From Pseudozyma flocculosa PF-1 (Eukaryota; Basidiomycota; Ustilaginomycetes; Ustilaginales; Ustilaginaceae), in assembly GCF_000417875.1 (NCBI RefSeq), contig NW_006920880.1:130260-194259 (forward strand): DNA of 64,000 nt. The letters are read 5' to 3'. Below the pieces are notes generated by a model, which saw nothing but the letters and a program-made list of their open reading frames with translations, ran no database searches and was not told the origin of the DNA. Position 1 is the stretch's first letter, and every line of letters begins with the position of its first letter. Position numbers and translations under genes: made by a program. Positions 11,607 through 23,503 of the stretch are shown in pieces.

Positions 11607-14600
11607 ATGTCACACTTTGTCTCGCGGACCTCGCAGGATTTCGACTCGCTGCAGCACCAGCTGCTCCGCCGCCAGCCTCTCGACGAGGACGGCATCCAGG
11701 AGGATGCGGCGGGCGAGGCCAGCGCGCCCGAGGGCCCGGATCAGCCGCAGTCGACGCTGGCCGGCCGCAGGAGGAGAGAGGTGAGCGACCTCGGCCTGGA
11801 CCACCCCCACGGCATCAGCGGCAGTGGCGTCGATGGCTACCCGCACACTGCGCCCGCGCCCGCCAGCACCAGCGCCGCCTACTCGCGCCGCAACAGCCCC
11901 GACCTGCCCCAGGCGGCGCCATCGAGGCCGAGGAGCGTCGCAGGCAACAGCATACACGATGTGCCGTCACGCTCCGGCCAGCTCGAGGCCGCCGACTACT
12001 TTTCTGGCCCTGGCAACGCGCAGCGGTCGGGCGACGCCGTCAACGATTATCCCTCGGGCGCTTACCGCGTCGATCTCGAGAGCGGCCAGGTGCAGGGTGC
12101 TACTCCGTTCGACATGGGCGCCCATGGAGGATCGACGATGTCCTCGGCCGCCGCCGCCGCCGCAGCATCAGCAGCAGCGACAGCATCGACCTCGACCCCG
12201 GGCATGGGCTACGGCCGCGACCGCCACGCAACCGGGGACGCGGCGGGATCGCGAGATGCGACGCTGCGGCCGCGCAAGAATGCAAAGGGCGTGTCGTTCT
12301 CGGACAAGTCGCTGGGGCCGGGCGAGGATGGCCACGCTGGCAAGCAGCAGCGGCCGCATCGCTCCAACAGCGGCTTTGTCGAACCGCCGCCCGCGTCGCA
12401 CCAGATCTACCGCTCCAAGAGCTCCGGCATGATCAGCCCGGCCGAGATGGCGCCGCGGAAGCTGGGCACCTGGGACGGCGTCTTCATGCCCGTCAGCCTC
12501 AACATCCTCGGCATCATCCTCTTTCTCCGCTTCGGCTTCGTCCTCGGCCAGGCGGGCCTGCTCGGCTCCCTCTTCCTCCTCCTCGTCAGCTACACCATCG
12601 ACACCCTCACCGCCATGAGCCTCAACGCCATCTCGACCAACGGACAGGTGCGTGGCGGCGGCGCCTACTACCTCATCTCGCGCTCCCTGGGACCCGAATT
12701 CGGCGGCTCGATCGGCCTCATCTTCTTTGCGGGCCAGGCGCTCAACGCCGCCATGAACGTGCTCGGCTTCGTCGAGAGCCTCACCGACGCCTTTGGAGAG
12801 AGCCGCGGGCCGAGCGGCTTCCTGCCCGAGGGTCCCTGGTTCTCGTTCTTCTACGGCAGCGTGGTGCTGCTGCTCAGCACCGTCGTCTGCCTCGTCGGCT
12901 CCAAGCTGTTTGCGCGGGCCACGCTGGCGCTCGCCGTCATCCTCGGCGTCTCGATTGTCAGCATCCCCATCTCGTCGCTGACGGTGCAGCCGTTTATCGA
13001 CGATGAGCGCGGCGCCTACTATACCGGCTGGTCGCTCCAGACGCTGCGCCAGAATCTGCTCCCCCGCTTTACCTCGGGCGCCGCCGGCTCGTCGACCGGC
13101 CCGGACCCGGAGAGCTGGCAGTCGGTGTTTGGCGTCCTCTTCCCCGCCGTCACGGGCATCCTGGCCGGCGCCTCGATGTCTGGCGACCTGCGCAAGCCGA
13201 GCAAGAGCATCCCCAAGGGCACCAACTATTCGCTCCTCTTCACCTTCCTCGTCTACGCCATGAGCTTCGTCGTGTTCGCCGCCACCATCGAGCGCGAGTC
13301 GTTCTACGTCGACGTCGGCATCGTGTCGGACGTGGCGCTGAGCCCGCAGGTCATCACGTTTGGCGCGCTCGCCTCGACGGCCTTTTCCGCCCTCATGGGC
13401 GTCATGGCGTGCGGCAAGGTGCTGCAGGCCATCGCGCGCGACAACCTGCTGCCCGTGCTCGACGTCTTCGCCCAGGGCACCGAGATCAGCGACACGCCCA
13501 CCTTTGCCGTGCTCGCCACCTACCTCCTCTGCCAGTTGATTCTGTTTGTCGACTCGGTCAACACCATCGCCCAGCTGGTGACGATGACGACGCTCCTGAC
13601 GTTTGGCACGCTCAGCTTCGCCACCTGCGCGCTCAAGGCCGGCGGCGCCCCCTCGTTCCGGCCCTCGTTCAAGTACTGGAACATCTGGACCGCCGGCGGC
13701 GGAGCCCTCAGCTGCTTTGGCGCCATGTTCTTCACCGACCCGCTCGCCGCCATCGCGTGCATCGTCGTGGCCATCTTCCTCTTTGTCGCCATTCACTTCT
13801 TCTCGCCGCCCAAGCCGTGGGGCGACGTGACGCGCAACCTGACCTACCACTTTGTCCGCAAGTACCTGCTCCGCCTCGACGAGCGCAAGGGCCACGTCAA
13901 GTACTGGCGGCCGCAGATCCTGCTGCTCGCCAACAACCCGCGCACCGAGTGGAACCTTATCATCTTTTGCAACTCGCTCAAGAAGGGCGCCCTCTACGTG
14001 CTGGGCCACGTGCTCAAGGGCGAGTTCACCGAGTGCCTGGCCGAGCTGCGCAAGCAGCAGGTGGCGTGGCTCAAGCTCGTCGACCTGACTGGCATCAAGT
14101 CGTTTGTCGACGTCATCATCGCCGCCGACGAGCGCGAGGGCGCGCGCAACCTCATCCTCTCGTGCGGCCTCGGCGGCATGCGCCCCAACATCGTCGTCAT
14201 GGGCTACCCGAGCGACATGCAGCACCCGGCCAAGGTGGCACGCGGGCCCGTCCCTTCGGCTGCCGCCGCCGCGGCAGCGTCTTCATCTTCGTCGTCGTCA
14301 TCGCCCACGGCCCACCAGCGCGACGGCAGCGAGATTACGATCCGCGGCATCAGCTGGCCGCACCGGCCGCACCGCGCCATCGACATCGGCAGCCTGCCCA
14401 CCGACGGAGTGCGTCGCGAGACGCCGATCCGCCCCACGACCTACGTCGGCATCATGGAGGATGCGCTGGCGCTCAACAAGGCGCTGGCGATCGCGTATGG
14501 CTTCGACACGATGCAGCTGCCCGGGCCGTCGGCGACGACCAGGTACGACAAGCCGACCTCTGACCAGTACATCGACCTCTGGCCCATTCAGATCGCAAGC

Positions 14601-16486
14601 GGAGACGAGGCCGACGACGACAGCCACGCCTGGGACACGTACACCATGGTGCTGCACCTCGGCACCATCCTCAGCCTGACGGGCACGTGGAAGTCGCACA
14701 AGCTGCGCGTGTCGGTGTTTGTCGAGCATCCCGCCGAGATCGAGGACGAACGCCGCCGGATCCGCTCGCTGCTCGACAACCTCCGCATCCCTGCCTCGCT
14801 GCGCGTCTTTTGCCTCTCGGACCCAAGCGTCACCACCTACCAGGCTATCGTGCTTGGCCAGAAGCCCATCTTCGACGACATCGAGGCCGCCCTCCGCGGC
14901 GACCCGTGGTGGGAGGCGCTCAAGCAGCTGCGGAGGGAGTCGGAGAAGCGGGCCAAGGCGGCGGCAAAGAGGGCGTCGCAGCCTTCGGCGCAGGCGATCC
15001 CCTCGCCCGGCCCCGAGTCGCGCAAGCAATCGAAGAAGGAGCAGCGCATCCTCGGCGTCAGCCTGCCCGCCGAGCACCTTGCCTTCCACAAGCAGAACAT
15101 CCGCCTAGGCCTCGCTCACCCGCGCGCCCGCCGCCTCGATGCCGAGAGCGACACCGACGAGACCGACTTCAGCGACGACTCCGACTTTGAGGACGAGCTG
15201 GCGCTCCTCTCCGAGGACGACGACTGGCTCGACGAGGCTCGCTCGAGGTCCGGGGCCGGCGTCGGACTGCGCCGGTCGTCGACGGTGACGGCTGGCATGT
15301 CGGGCCGATCCAGCAGACCATCGCGTCGGCCGCGCGCCTACTCGCTCGGAGGCTCGGCGGGCCTGCCCGACGACCCCATCAGCCAGCCGCTGCTGTCGAC
15401 GAGCACCGGCACCGAGGCCACCGTGGGCCGCTCCGTGGGCAGCTACGGCTCCCTCAGCTCGTCGCAGCGCACAGCCACACCGGCCAACGTCAAGGGCGCC
15501 GTGCTGCCATCGGCATCAGGCCACGTCGATTCGGAGCATGCGTCCTCCGCCGCCTTCAACCCAGCCTACGCATCAGTCGGCTCGACGATCGTCTCGACCG
15601 ATTCGAGCGACACGCCGAGAGCCTCGCTGCCGCGCGATGAGCTGCACCCGAGCCCGTTTGCAGCCTCGGTTGGCCACGCGGGTCGAGAGGGCAACGGCCA
15701 CGGATCGGAGGACCAGGACAGGACGCTCAAGGCATCGGACCGGGCCAGGATGCAGGAGCAACTCCAGCAGGGTGACCAAGCGGCCCGTTCCGGCCCCGCC
15801 TCGCGCCGCTCGAGCATCAGCAGTGATGCTGACGGCTCCGGCCTGTCGCTGCGCGGCAGTCCCTCCAGCAGCAGCGACGCGGAGCCGGCCACTTCGACGA
15901 GGCGAGCGCGGGGTCCGTCGGCGTCCGCATCGGGCAAGCGGGTGAGGAAGGCGTCTGGCAGCGTGAGGCGGGCCTCGTCGTCGTCGGCGCATGGCCGCGC
16001 ACGCTCCGAGGAACTGCCGACGAGTTCTGGCCCAGCGAATAGCTCGGCGCCCCGCCGTGCCTCGCGCTCTCGCCGCCCCGGCTCCGGATCGCGTCCGGTC
16101 TCGAGCGCTTCGATTGCCTCGAGCATCCCGGCGGCGGCGGAGGGCATCCGGATCTCGTTCAACGAGCTGCCCAACAAGGCGCAGTACCTCATACTCAAGT
16201 GAGTGGCAAGCAAGCCAGGCCCGGTCTGATCGTTGCCGAGCCTGTCCACTGACCATCCTCCCCTCCTCTCACCCACCTGCCTTCGCACCGCAGCGAACTG
16301 ATCCGCTCCAACTCGTCGGCCGCGACCTCGGTGGTGCTGACGGCGCTGCCCGCCCCGGAGCCGGGGACGTCGCGGGACGAGATGAGGAGCCTGCGCTACC
16401 TGGAACACCTAGAGAGCCTCTTTACCGGCGGCCCGCCGGTACTAGGCGTCCACGCCAAGACGCTCACCATGACCATGAGTCTATAG
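11607..16486 (+). CDS. VHC1: Vacuolar cation-chloride cotransporter, SLC12/KCC type (Vhc1-like)
   Basis: Electroneutral K-Cl symporter; in yeast Vhc1 sits in the vacuolar membrane. Two exons, 11607-16198 and 16294-16486, join in phase (AA|C) to 1594 residues. Residues 1-280 are a Ser/Ala-rich disordered N-terminus. The SLC12 permease core starts at about residue 284 with KLGTWDGVFMPVSLNILGI. It has the hallmark NGQVRGGGAYYLISRSLGPE and GQALNAAMN, and about twelve helices up to residue 735. The SLC12 C-terminal domain follows (WRPQILLLANNPRTEWNL; later RILGVSLPAEHLAFHKQNIR), with long acidic and Ser-rich insertions. The final exon supplies the conserved end NELIRSNSSAATSVV... and a C-terminus of TLTMTMSL, as in Vhc1. 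Without that exon the protein would lack this conserved end. Confidence 0.93.
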
Positions 16487-17077
16487 AAGACCGGGGCGGC
16501 CGCCGGATGGCGGAGGCACCCGGTCGCACGACTGAAACGGGGCGCGAACACGGAAATATCACGACCTTGTCTCTCCACGGCTGCCAGCATGATATCGGCG
16601 CTCCTCTCCGGAGCGACACTCAACCCGCCTCTCTGCAGCATCGGACGTCGTCATCGGCGCCGCAGCCTGCATTGACCTGCGGTATCTGTTTGTGGCCAGA
16701 CCAACCAGCAGGGCGCGGTCGAGGAGAATAATGGACGTCTCGCTGCAACGTCGGTCACAGGCAACCCACCGAAGCGGCGTGCAACGGGCTGAGAGCCGGC
16801 GAGGTGGGGGCGACCCGCGGCCGAACGAACGACACCAGCCGACCTAATATCGGCGCCAACGGCGTCGAGGTGGGGCTGCAGAGCACGATGAGGCAGGCTA
16901 TAAAGGCGGCGCCTCTGACCGCACTTGCCGTCAGCTCGGCCGCCTCTCCTGCACCTCGGCCCCATCCTAGTGGACCTGTCCGCTGCGCTCGCTGCTCTCA
17001 CCTTCTTTTCCACTCCATCAGCCACCGACACGTTGTCTCTGCCCTGCTCTCGCCACCGTCTGCTCGCGAGCCCGCTG
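16487..17077. promoter_or_regulatory. Spacer and promoter of the small surface-protein gene
   Basis: About 590 bases, no gene supported. A TATA-like CTATAAAG lies at 16899-16906, about 175 bases before the ATG at 17078, followed by a CT-rich leader. Confidence 0.5.
16899..16906 (+). promoter_or_regulatory. TATA-box candidate
   Basis: CTATAAAG in an otherwise GC-rich region, upstream of the gene at 17078. Confidence 0.5.
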
Positions 17078-17805
17078 ATGCTGGCACTGCTAATCTCGCT
17101 GCTCGTGGCCCTGGCCAGGGCCGACGTACCGGCGACGCCCGAGCAGGTCCAGCAGCAGGGGATGACGTACGACATACCCGATGCGCTCAAGTCGCTCGGC
17201 TTCCACATCGAACACCTGCCCGACGGCGGGACGAGGGCGGTTAAGGACAACAGCACCGACGGCGGCGGCAGTAGCAGCGGAACGTCCTCTGCTCCGCTCG
17301 TGCCGTCGAGGACATTGCACCTCCCGCCGCTGTACCAAGGCGGAACTGGTCGTGCGCCCCAACCCAGTTTGCCGGCTCCGCAGAGCGAGGCTACTCGTTC
17401 CGCCACGTTACCGGTCGCGGACATGACATGGTCGACGGCTTGGTCAACATCTTGGTCGACGTCGCTATCCTTCAGCACGTCCACATCGCTCCCTGCGCCC
17501 ACCGCGTCGGCGCCCTTCGACAATGGGACAATGACCTTTACGGTCTCGCAGACGCACCATGGGACCAGCGCCTCGACCCCCGGCGCCTCCCCGACCGGTC
17601 ACACTACCAGTGAGTCGTGGATTGCGCCTCCTCCGCTCCGGCATCAGACTGGACAAAGAAAGGCTGAGCGCTCCCGTCAATCTGTCGCCGTCGCCCCTTT
17701 CCCCCCTCTGCAGATCCTTCGAGCGATGCTGCGCGCATCGACCCGGGCATGGTGGGCGTCGTCGCCGGCGGTATCCTGCTCGGCATCGTCTTGGTACTTC
17801 TATGA
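17078..17805 (+). CDS. Small single-pass cell-surface protein, Ser/Thr-rich; 3' end uncertain
   Basis: Exon 1 (17078-17609) encodes a signal peptide (MLALLISLLVALARA) and a Ser/Thr/Pro-rich ectodomain with WSTAWSTSWSTS repeats. A GTGAGT donor joins in phase to exon 2 (17714-17805), which encodes a Gly/Val/Leu-rich membrane helix (MVGVVAGGILLGIVL) and stops four residues later, giving 207 residues. This type I layout (signal, glycosylatable stalk, helix) is common for fungal surface sensors and mating or wall proteins; no family is recognised. A GTACTT donor at 17794 could instead splice onto a third exon. Frame 1 from 17959 is open for 299 codons with high GC at third positions and begins with basic residues (QRRDRWWTK), as expected for a cytoplasmic tail. 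I therefore regard the C-terminus as unresolved. Confidence 0.6.
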
Positions 17806-19819
17806 TCCCCACATTGGAATGTCCTCCATAAGGCCAGGGACTGAATCGCCCGGACGAATCGACTGCCACGCGCGTGCGAATGGTGAGAGGTCCTGGTGGT
17901 CTACGACGTGCCTCTCGCGGGCGGGGCGGATGCGGTACCGGTGACGACGCAACGCTAGATGCAAAGACGGGATAGATGGTGGACGAAGCTCGACCTCCTC
18001 AAGACTCAGCACCCCCTCGCCCTCGAGCCGAGCACCCTCGGCGAGGAGCGAGCTCAGCGTGCGGACCGCCGGCTCCCCAGCTGGCCGACGATGTCGCGAC
18101 ATCGACAAACGCAACGCTCCTGGGCGCGAGCGGGTGCCACGTTTCTGGCCGTGTCCTCGAAGCGAAGCCCGTCATCGCCAAGCTGTGAGGCGTTCAGGCA
18201 GCGCCCGGAAGCGGTCCGAGGGGCCTCGGGCGTCGCGTTGGGGCCTGCGGTCGTGGAGGACGAGGCTGACGAGGATCTCGTCGAGTCCCGCTCCCTGCCC
18301 GGCGGCGGCGTGCTACCGATATCGGCGTGTCACGTCGTCGGACCATGCTCCGTGCCGTCTTTGCTCATCGGCCGCCTCGCGACCACATGGCCGGACGGAC
18401 AGTCGGGAGCGGGCGACCTCTTTGTCACAGCCGCGCCTGTGCCGGCGATGCTTTTTCCCGGCATTCGGGCATCGTGGCTTGAGATGGGCATCTCCGTGGA
18501 CGAGGCCAGGCGAGTCGCAGCCTCGCCCGTTGCCTGCTGCTTGGTTGGTTGCTCGCAGGCGGCCCAGGGACCGACCGGTGCTGGCCACTCACAGCAGCTG
18601 CCTGTCGAGCATCGGTGCCTGAGCCTGCGTCGTGCATCCGAACCGCGGGCGTGGGGGGCGGCAAGCCTGGCGTCGGAAAACAACAAACGTGCCCACGGCG
18701 TTGCCACTGGCCGGCCAGTCCAGGGCGAGGCACGGCAGGCGAGTCGAGGGTCGAGTCGAGGGTCGGAGTGCCAAACCACGACGACGTACGTCGCCGTTGT
18801 TCTCGAACCACACCTTCGCCCCGCCAGCGAACGACTCAGCCATCAGGCTAAGGGCTAGTTAGGGACCGGCTCCATGCTTACCTACAGCTGCGGGCGTCGG
18901 CTTCGGAGGCTCGCCCGATTCTTGTTGGCCAAGGGAAAGGAACGCCTCGGCGACGCCAACTGGACGGCCACCAATCAGCCCGCTCTGTCCTTCCAGCGGC
19001 GCTGCAGGAGTGGCATTCGCTCGATCTGTGGCCAGCCGCACGTGGAGGCCAGCGCTTCTAGGTATTCGAGAGCCGGTGACGAGACCGCAACCGCTGCTCC
19101 TTCGACTTCACACCCACGCTGCGTCGCTCGTTGGTATCGATGCGACACTGCTCAGACTTCGTACGACCGCCTCTATCGCACCTTTAATGCGCTCGACGTC
19201 GAGCATCAGCGGTGGACCTGCGGACGGCCAGGTTGGACCATCCGCAGTAGCAGCTGTATCTACAGCACTCACGCCTGCCTCCGTGCTTGTGGCAGTGCCG
19301 CGGCCCTGAATGGCTTTCATGCTGAAACACAGCCTCCCAGCAAGAGGCTGCAACGGGCAGGCGAGCATCACCATACCGGTACCTAGCACCAGGCACCTTG
19401 ACTCGACCAACCTTCGGCGTGTGATTGCTCGACGAGAGCGACTACCGGTCGGTATCGACCGACACACCCGCACGCAGCAAAGCAGATAGTTAGGGATTGC
19501 GCGTGTCCGCCAGGCACGACGACGATCAGCACAGGCGGGCGTCGGAACACCTACCACGCCTCGGTACCAGCCAGCCTCGACCACGGCTCGCCCCCTGCTG
19601 GCTGGTACACTCATCCATATATCCGCTGATCTGCAAAGGCGTATGGTCGCTGCTGCACCTGCACCGCACGCTGCGTGTGGTAAGAAGCACTTGCCGCTCT
19701 GTACCGGTAGATAGGCACATGCTGTGTACGTACCTACGTGGCGAGATCCCCGGCGCGCCAGGCAGGCCATGCTGTGCCAGGCACCGCTCCAGCATCCATC
19801 GGAACGCGAGTTGGCAGCA

Positions 19820-19820
<1 letters not shown>

Positions 19821-19850
<30 letters not shown>
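19821..19850. repeat. (CTG)10 microsatellite
   Basis: Ten perfect CTG units in non-coding DNA. Confidence 0.95.
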
Positions 19851-19851
<1 letters not shown>

Positions 19852-20897
19852 CATCGTCATCGGTACCTCGTCCGGCGAATACCGAGCCAGCAGGTGCCGC
19901 AACGACAGCGGCGCAGGCGGCGGAGGCGTGCGAGCGGATCGGCTCGGCAGCTCCCGAAACGCGGGAGGTCAGACAGGCGGCTAAACCGAACAAGGCTGCG
20001 ACCGGAGATACCGTGAGTGCGTACATACGTACGTGTCAGGCAGGTGGGCTGCCATCGACTGGCCGATTACACACGAGCAATCGCCATGTAGCGTCAGCAT
20101 CCGCCGGGAAAGCTCCGTATGGTGGCAGATACGACGACGGGAGCGCGCGACGCTAAAGTCCGTCGACAAGCCGGCCTCTGACTCGTTCAGTACTCAAGCA
20201 ATGGTGGTGGCAGCCAGCCCGCGCAGACTCGATGGCCCAGCGACCACGTCAGGCCCAGCCAAAGCTACGCTTCGCTAGCTGCTGACGGACGGCGCCAAGG
20301 AAACAAACCAAACGAGATCCATCTTACAGTCGTAGTTACCCGGCGTAACCTGTACCTGGCCTGGGCAGCCTAGCCTCGCCTGGTTTCCTCTTGAGCCTGC
20401 GAAGCGAAGGAAGCTCTCCCAGCTTGGGCCTGGGCCTGGTGGCGCGGCCAGGCCTGCCTGCCTGTTCTTGCTCTCGATCCGTTGGTCGCAGTGGGCAAAT
20501 GAGCAGCTCCCCCACGCTCGCTCACTCGCTCGCTCTGCCTGGCCTGACCTGGCCTGGTTCGGTCTCGCGCCCACGCGAGCGAGCCTGAGCTTGCGTGCGT
20601 GCTTGGGACCGAGGATGACGGGCAGCGGGATGCCCAGGACAAGAAAGGCGAGCGAAATCGACCGACTACCCTGTAGCTGAGCTTCCGACGCAAGCGAGCA
20701 AGCGAGCAAGCGACGCACCGACATCGGCCGGTTTCGAGGGTTCGCTCCTTCGGCTTCGGCCGTGCTGCAACCTACGACGGTATCTACGAGGCCATCGTGG
20801 CTGACGGTACCTACCGGTGCGGTGCGGCTCGCATACGCGCGCTGTGTACGCCACGCACGGCGCTCCTACCGGTAACCTGCCTCCTGCTTAGCTTGCA

Positions 20898-21048
20898 TGC
20901 TTGCTTGCTTGCTTCTTGGCTGTCGAAAAGGGGAGGAGGTCGCTTGTACCGGACTGCATCTCCTCTCCATCTCGTCTGTATGCGCACGCCGGATCAACAG
21001 CAGCGGCGAATCGGATGCACGGTGCGGGATGAAGCAAGCAAGCAAGCA
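20898..21048. repeat. Perfect 18-bp inverted repeat of AAGC/GCTT units
   Basis: TGCTTGCTTGCTTGCTTC at 20898-20915 is the exact reverse complement of 21031-21048, with a 115-base loop. Both arms are tetranucleotide runs, so they may have arisen as independent microsatellites; a folded transcript would form a long hairpin. Confidence 0.85.
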
Positions 21049-22351
21049 AGCAGGCAGCGATTGAGGCTGGAGGAAGCCGTCAGGCAGGCAAGCAGCTGTA
21101 AGCAAGCAGGCAGGCAAGCTTGCACCCACCTGCCTCTTGCATGCAGACGTGAGAACGACGTATGTACGCACGCACGTCTCCTCGAGACCGGCAGGCAGGC
21201 TCAGCGTGACGAGCAGGCGGCGGCGACAGCGGCGGCCAACGGTGGCTGCGATTGATCCCTGCCTGCCTGATACGTTCAGGACGGTGCGGCGCTTGACCTG
21301 GCGAGGCAGACGACCGGGCGGCGGCGAGCATCACAAGAGCATCCCAGCATCGTAGACTTTTTTTGAACGTACTGTTCGGAGCTAGTTCCTGGTTGCCTCG
21401 TCGATGAGACAGCTGCGGCCCATGCCGCGTCGGTATCCAGCTCCCGCGACGAACCGTTACGACCTGGGCCCAACCAGCTCCCTCCAAGCTGCCTGGCTGC
21501 TTCCGCCGACGATCCCGATATCGGCTCCCCCGTCAGCACCGCTGCCTGCCCAGCGTGCTGCTCAGCTAGCTTGCTTGTGGCGAGGTCAGGCCGCCTTCAT
21601 GCCTGGCAGGCCAGCCTGAGGTCTGTTGAATTTTTCCGGGTTCTGTCTTGCACAGCTCGCCGTGCTAACGAAGGTTTTCAACGAGGCCCTGACCTGTTTG
21701 CTCTTTTGGCTTTCCCCGGGCAGGCAAGAACTCGATAGGTAGGCAGGCAGGCGTCGCTGCCTGTCCACAGGCGCAGGCAGGCATCTGCGCTGCTGGACCT
21801 CCTGCTCCCACGGCGAGCACCGACCAGCGTTTCGGCTGAGCTGCGTCGTTCGTCTCGAGTCTCCCATCGACCCGACCTGTCTCGGCTCCCCCGCCGTCGT
21901 CGGTCGTCGCCGAAGTGACGCTCGAGACGGTACGGCGAACAGCCCGCGCAGCGCGGGCTACGGACGTACGGTCAGTTAGCCGGGCGGATGGCCCGCAGGA
22001 AGGCCTTGGCGGCCACGCTTCGATACCGCCGCAACCCGCCTCGGAGGCAGGCAGGCGAGGAGGGATGGTGATGGATGGAGCGAAGAGCTGCGTGGTGGAA
22101 CGGACCGGCAGGAAGGCAGGCTAGGCTAGGCCAGGCCAGCAGGGTCGTCGTCGGCCTGGCTCCGACGAGCCTCGCTCGTCTAACCTATCGCCAGGCCGCC
22201 GGAAAGAAACAAGCAGCAAGCAGCAGGTCTGACTGCCCGTCCGAAGTGGCTGCCCCCCAAAGTGCGTGCGTGTGGTGCTTGGTCGCTTGCTCGCTCGTTG
22301 CTGGTGGCCCTGCTTCCTTGCTCTGCTCTGAGGTTGAGGTGGGTGGACGTC

Positions 22352-22398
22352 GCTGCTGTCGCTGTCGCTGTCGCTGTCGCTGCTGCTGCTGCTGCTGC
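22352..22398. repeat. GCTGTC hexamer / TGC trimer microsatellite
   Basis: Four or so GCTGTC units run directly into six TGC units. Confidence 0.9.
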
Positions 22399-23286
22399 GC
22401 GCTGGCTGTTGCTCTCTCGGTGCATCCCTCTCTCTCCATCCCCCTCGCTCGCCCCCTCCGTGGCCGCGACGCTGGAACCCTGTCCGCGGTTCGCTCCACC
22501 ACCTAGCTTGCCCTCTTGCCTTCACATGCCATGTACACCGCCCTCGCCCGCATCCCTAGGCCAGGGCATCCTCCCCTGCTCAGCACAGCCGCACGACCTC
22601 CTGGGCAGCCACGCACAACAGCCGATTCGCCTCTTGTCGCCGCCGCCGCCGCCGTCGCCTTCCTTCCCTGCGTCTGCGTCTGCTTGCTTCCGCGACTGCA
22701 TCAACCAGGCCGACGGCGGCATCGGCGGCCTTCCTTCCCTCCATCATCGCACCTGCTCGACTCGGATCTCGTCCATCGACAGCCCCGTATCTCTGAAGCT
22801 GGTACGCGGACGTCCGCAGCCACTGCATGACGCCCCACGTCTTTCGCCAGCCTACCCTTATCCTCCTTCTCGCGACCTGACTCGCCTCCCTCCGCTCGGG
22901 CACTTGTCATCGTCAGGGGCATCTCCGCATCTCGAGACGGTGGCCTTGACCTCTTCGGAAGCTGCCGAGTTGGCCTCATAAGCAAGCCGGCGAGCCGACA
23001 ACCTCGAGCCGCCGCCGTCAGGACCACCTTCGTCCATCAGCCAGTCCGACGCTGTACCTGAACGCTTCAAGCATCCTCGCAAGGGAGTAAGGACAAAGTC
23101 GAGCTCTCTATCCGGACGCGCCGAGGGCCCGCTCCCAACACGTCTCCGCCTCGACAAGCAGCAGCATTCGAGTTCGGTTCGTTTGGCGGAACCCGGACCC
23201 TGCAGCCGTGAAGCTCTTCCCACGGCAACGTCGGACCGCCGCAGCATAGCCCTGCCTTGACTCGGTCGAGGGCTCTTTCGACGAAT

Positions 23287-23352
23287 CACCGGCGCACTCG
23301 ACGCTTACCGTTCGGCTGGCACCGGCGCACTCGACGCTTACCGTTCGGTTGG
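23287..23352. repeat. 33-bp tandem duplication upstream of the Zn2Cys6 gene
   Basis: Two head-to-tail 33-bp copies (23287-23319, 23320-23352), identical except for one base near the end (GGCTGG versus GGTTGG). They end about 150 bases before the ATG at 23504. Confidence 0.95.
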
Positions 23353-23503
23353 CACAGGACCGCTCCGACGCGGTGTCTACCCCGAGCGCACAGAGCGAAC
23401 GGTCTCGCCCTTTCGCGGCGAAGGAACGGAGCAAGCTGGACGGTGATCAACTCATACCCATCGTCTCCAGTGGTGCCTGAACGGCCTGCACCGGTCCCAC
23501 AAG

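Larger units (their letters stand above)
17806..23503. other. 5.7-kb gene desert with dense simple repeats
   Basis: No coding region is supported. Open frames (for example 17959-18858) have no recognisable domain. The stretch is rich in tetranucleotide words AAGC/GCTT and AGGC/GCCT, often in runs (20453-20470, 20690-20713, 20890-20920, 21031-21060, 21090-21125, 21190-21200, 21735-21790, 22040-22060). It has a (CTG)10 run, a GCTGTC/TGC run, and at least five TACCGGT words between 19373 and 20873. A 33-bp tandem duplication sits near the right end, in the leader region of the Zn2Cys6 gene. It may hold long regulatory or non-coding transcripts, but nothing in the sequence proves that. Confidence 0.6.

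Noticed and set aside
12168..14225. 685-codon open frame on the minus strand
   Set aside because: Lies antisense to the conserved SLC12 core; its composition (Asp/Glu/Arg/Gly-rich) is the mirror of GC-rich codons. No domain.
20881..21125. Regularly spaced repeats suggesting a CRISPR-like array
   Set aside because: The units are 4-bp microsatellites without spacers, and the organism is a eukaryote.
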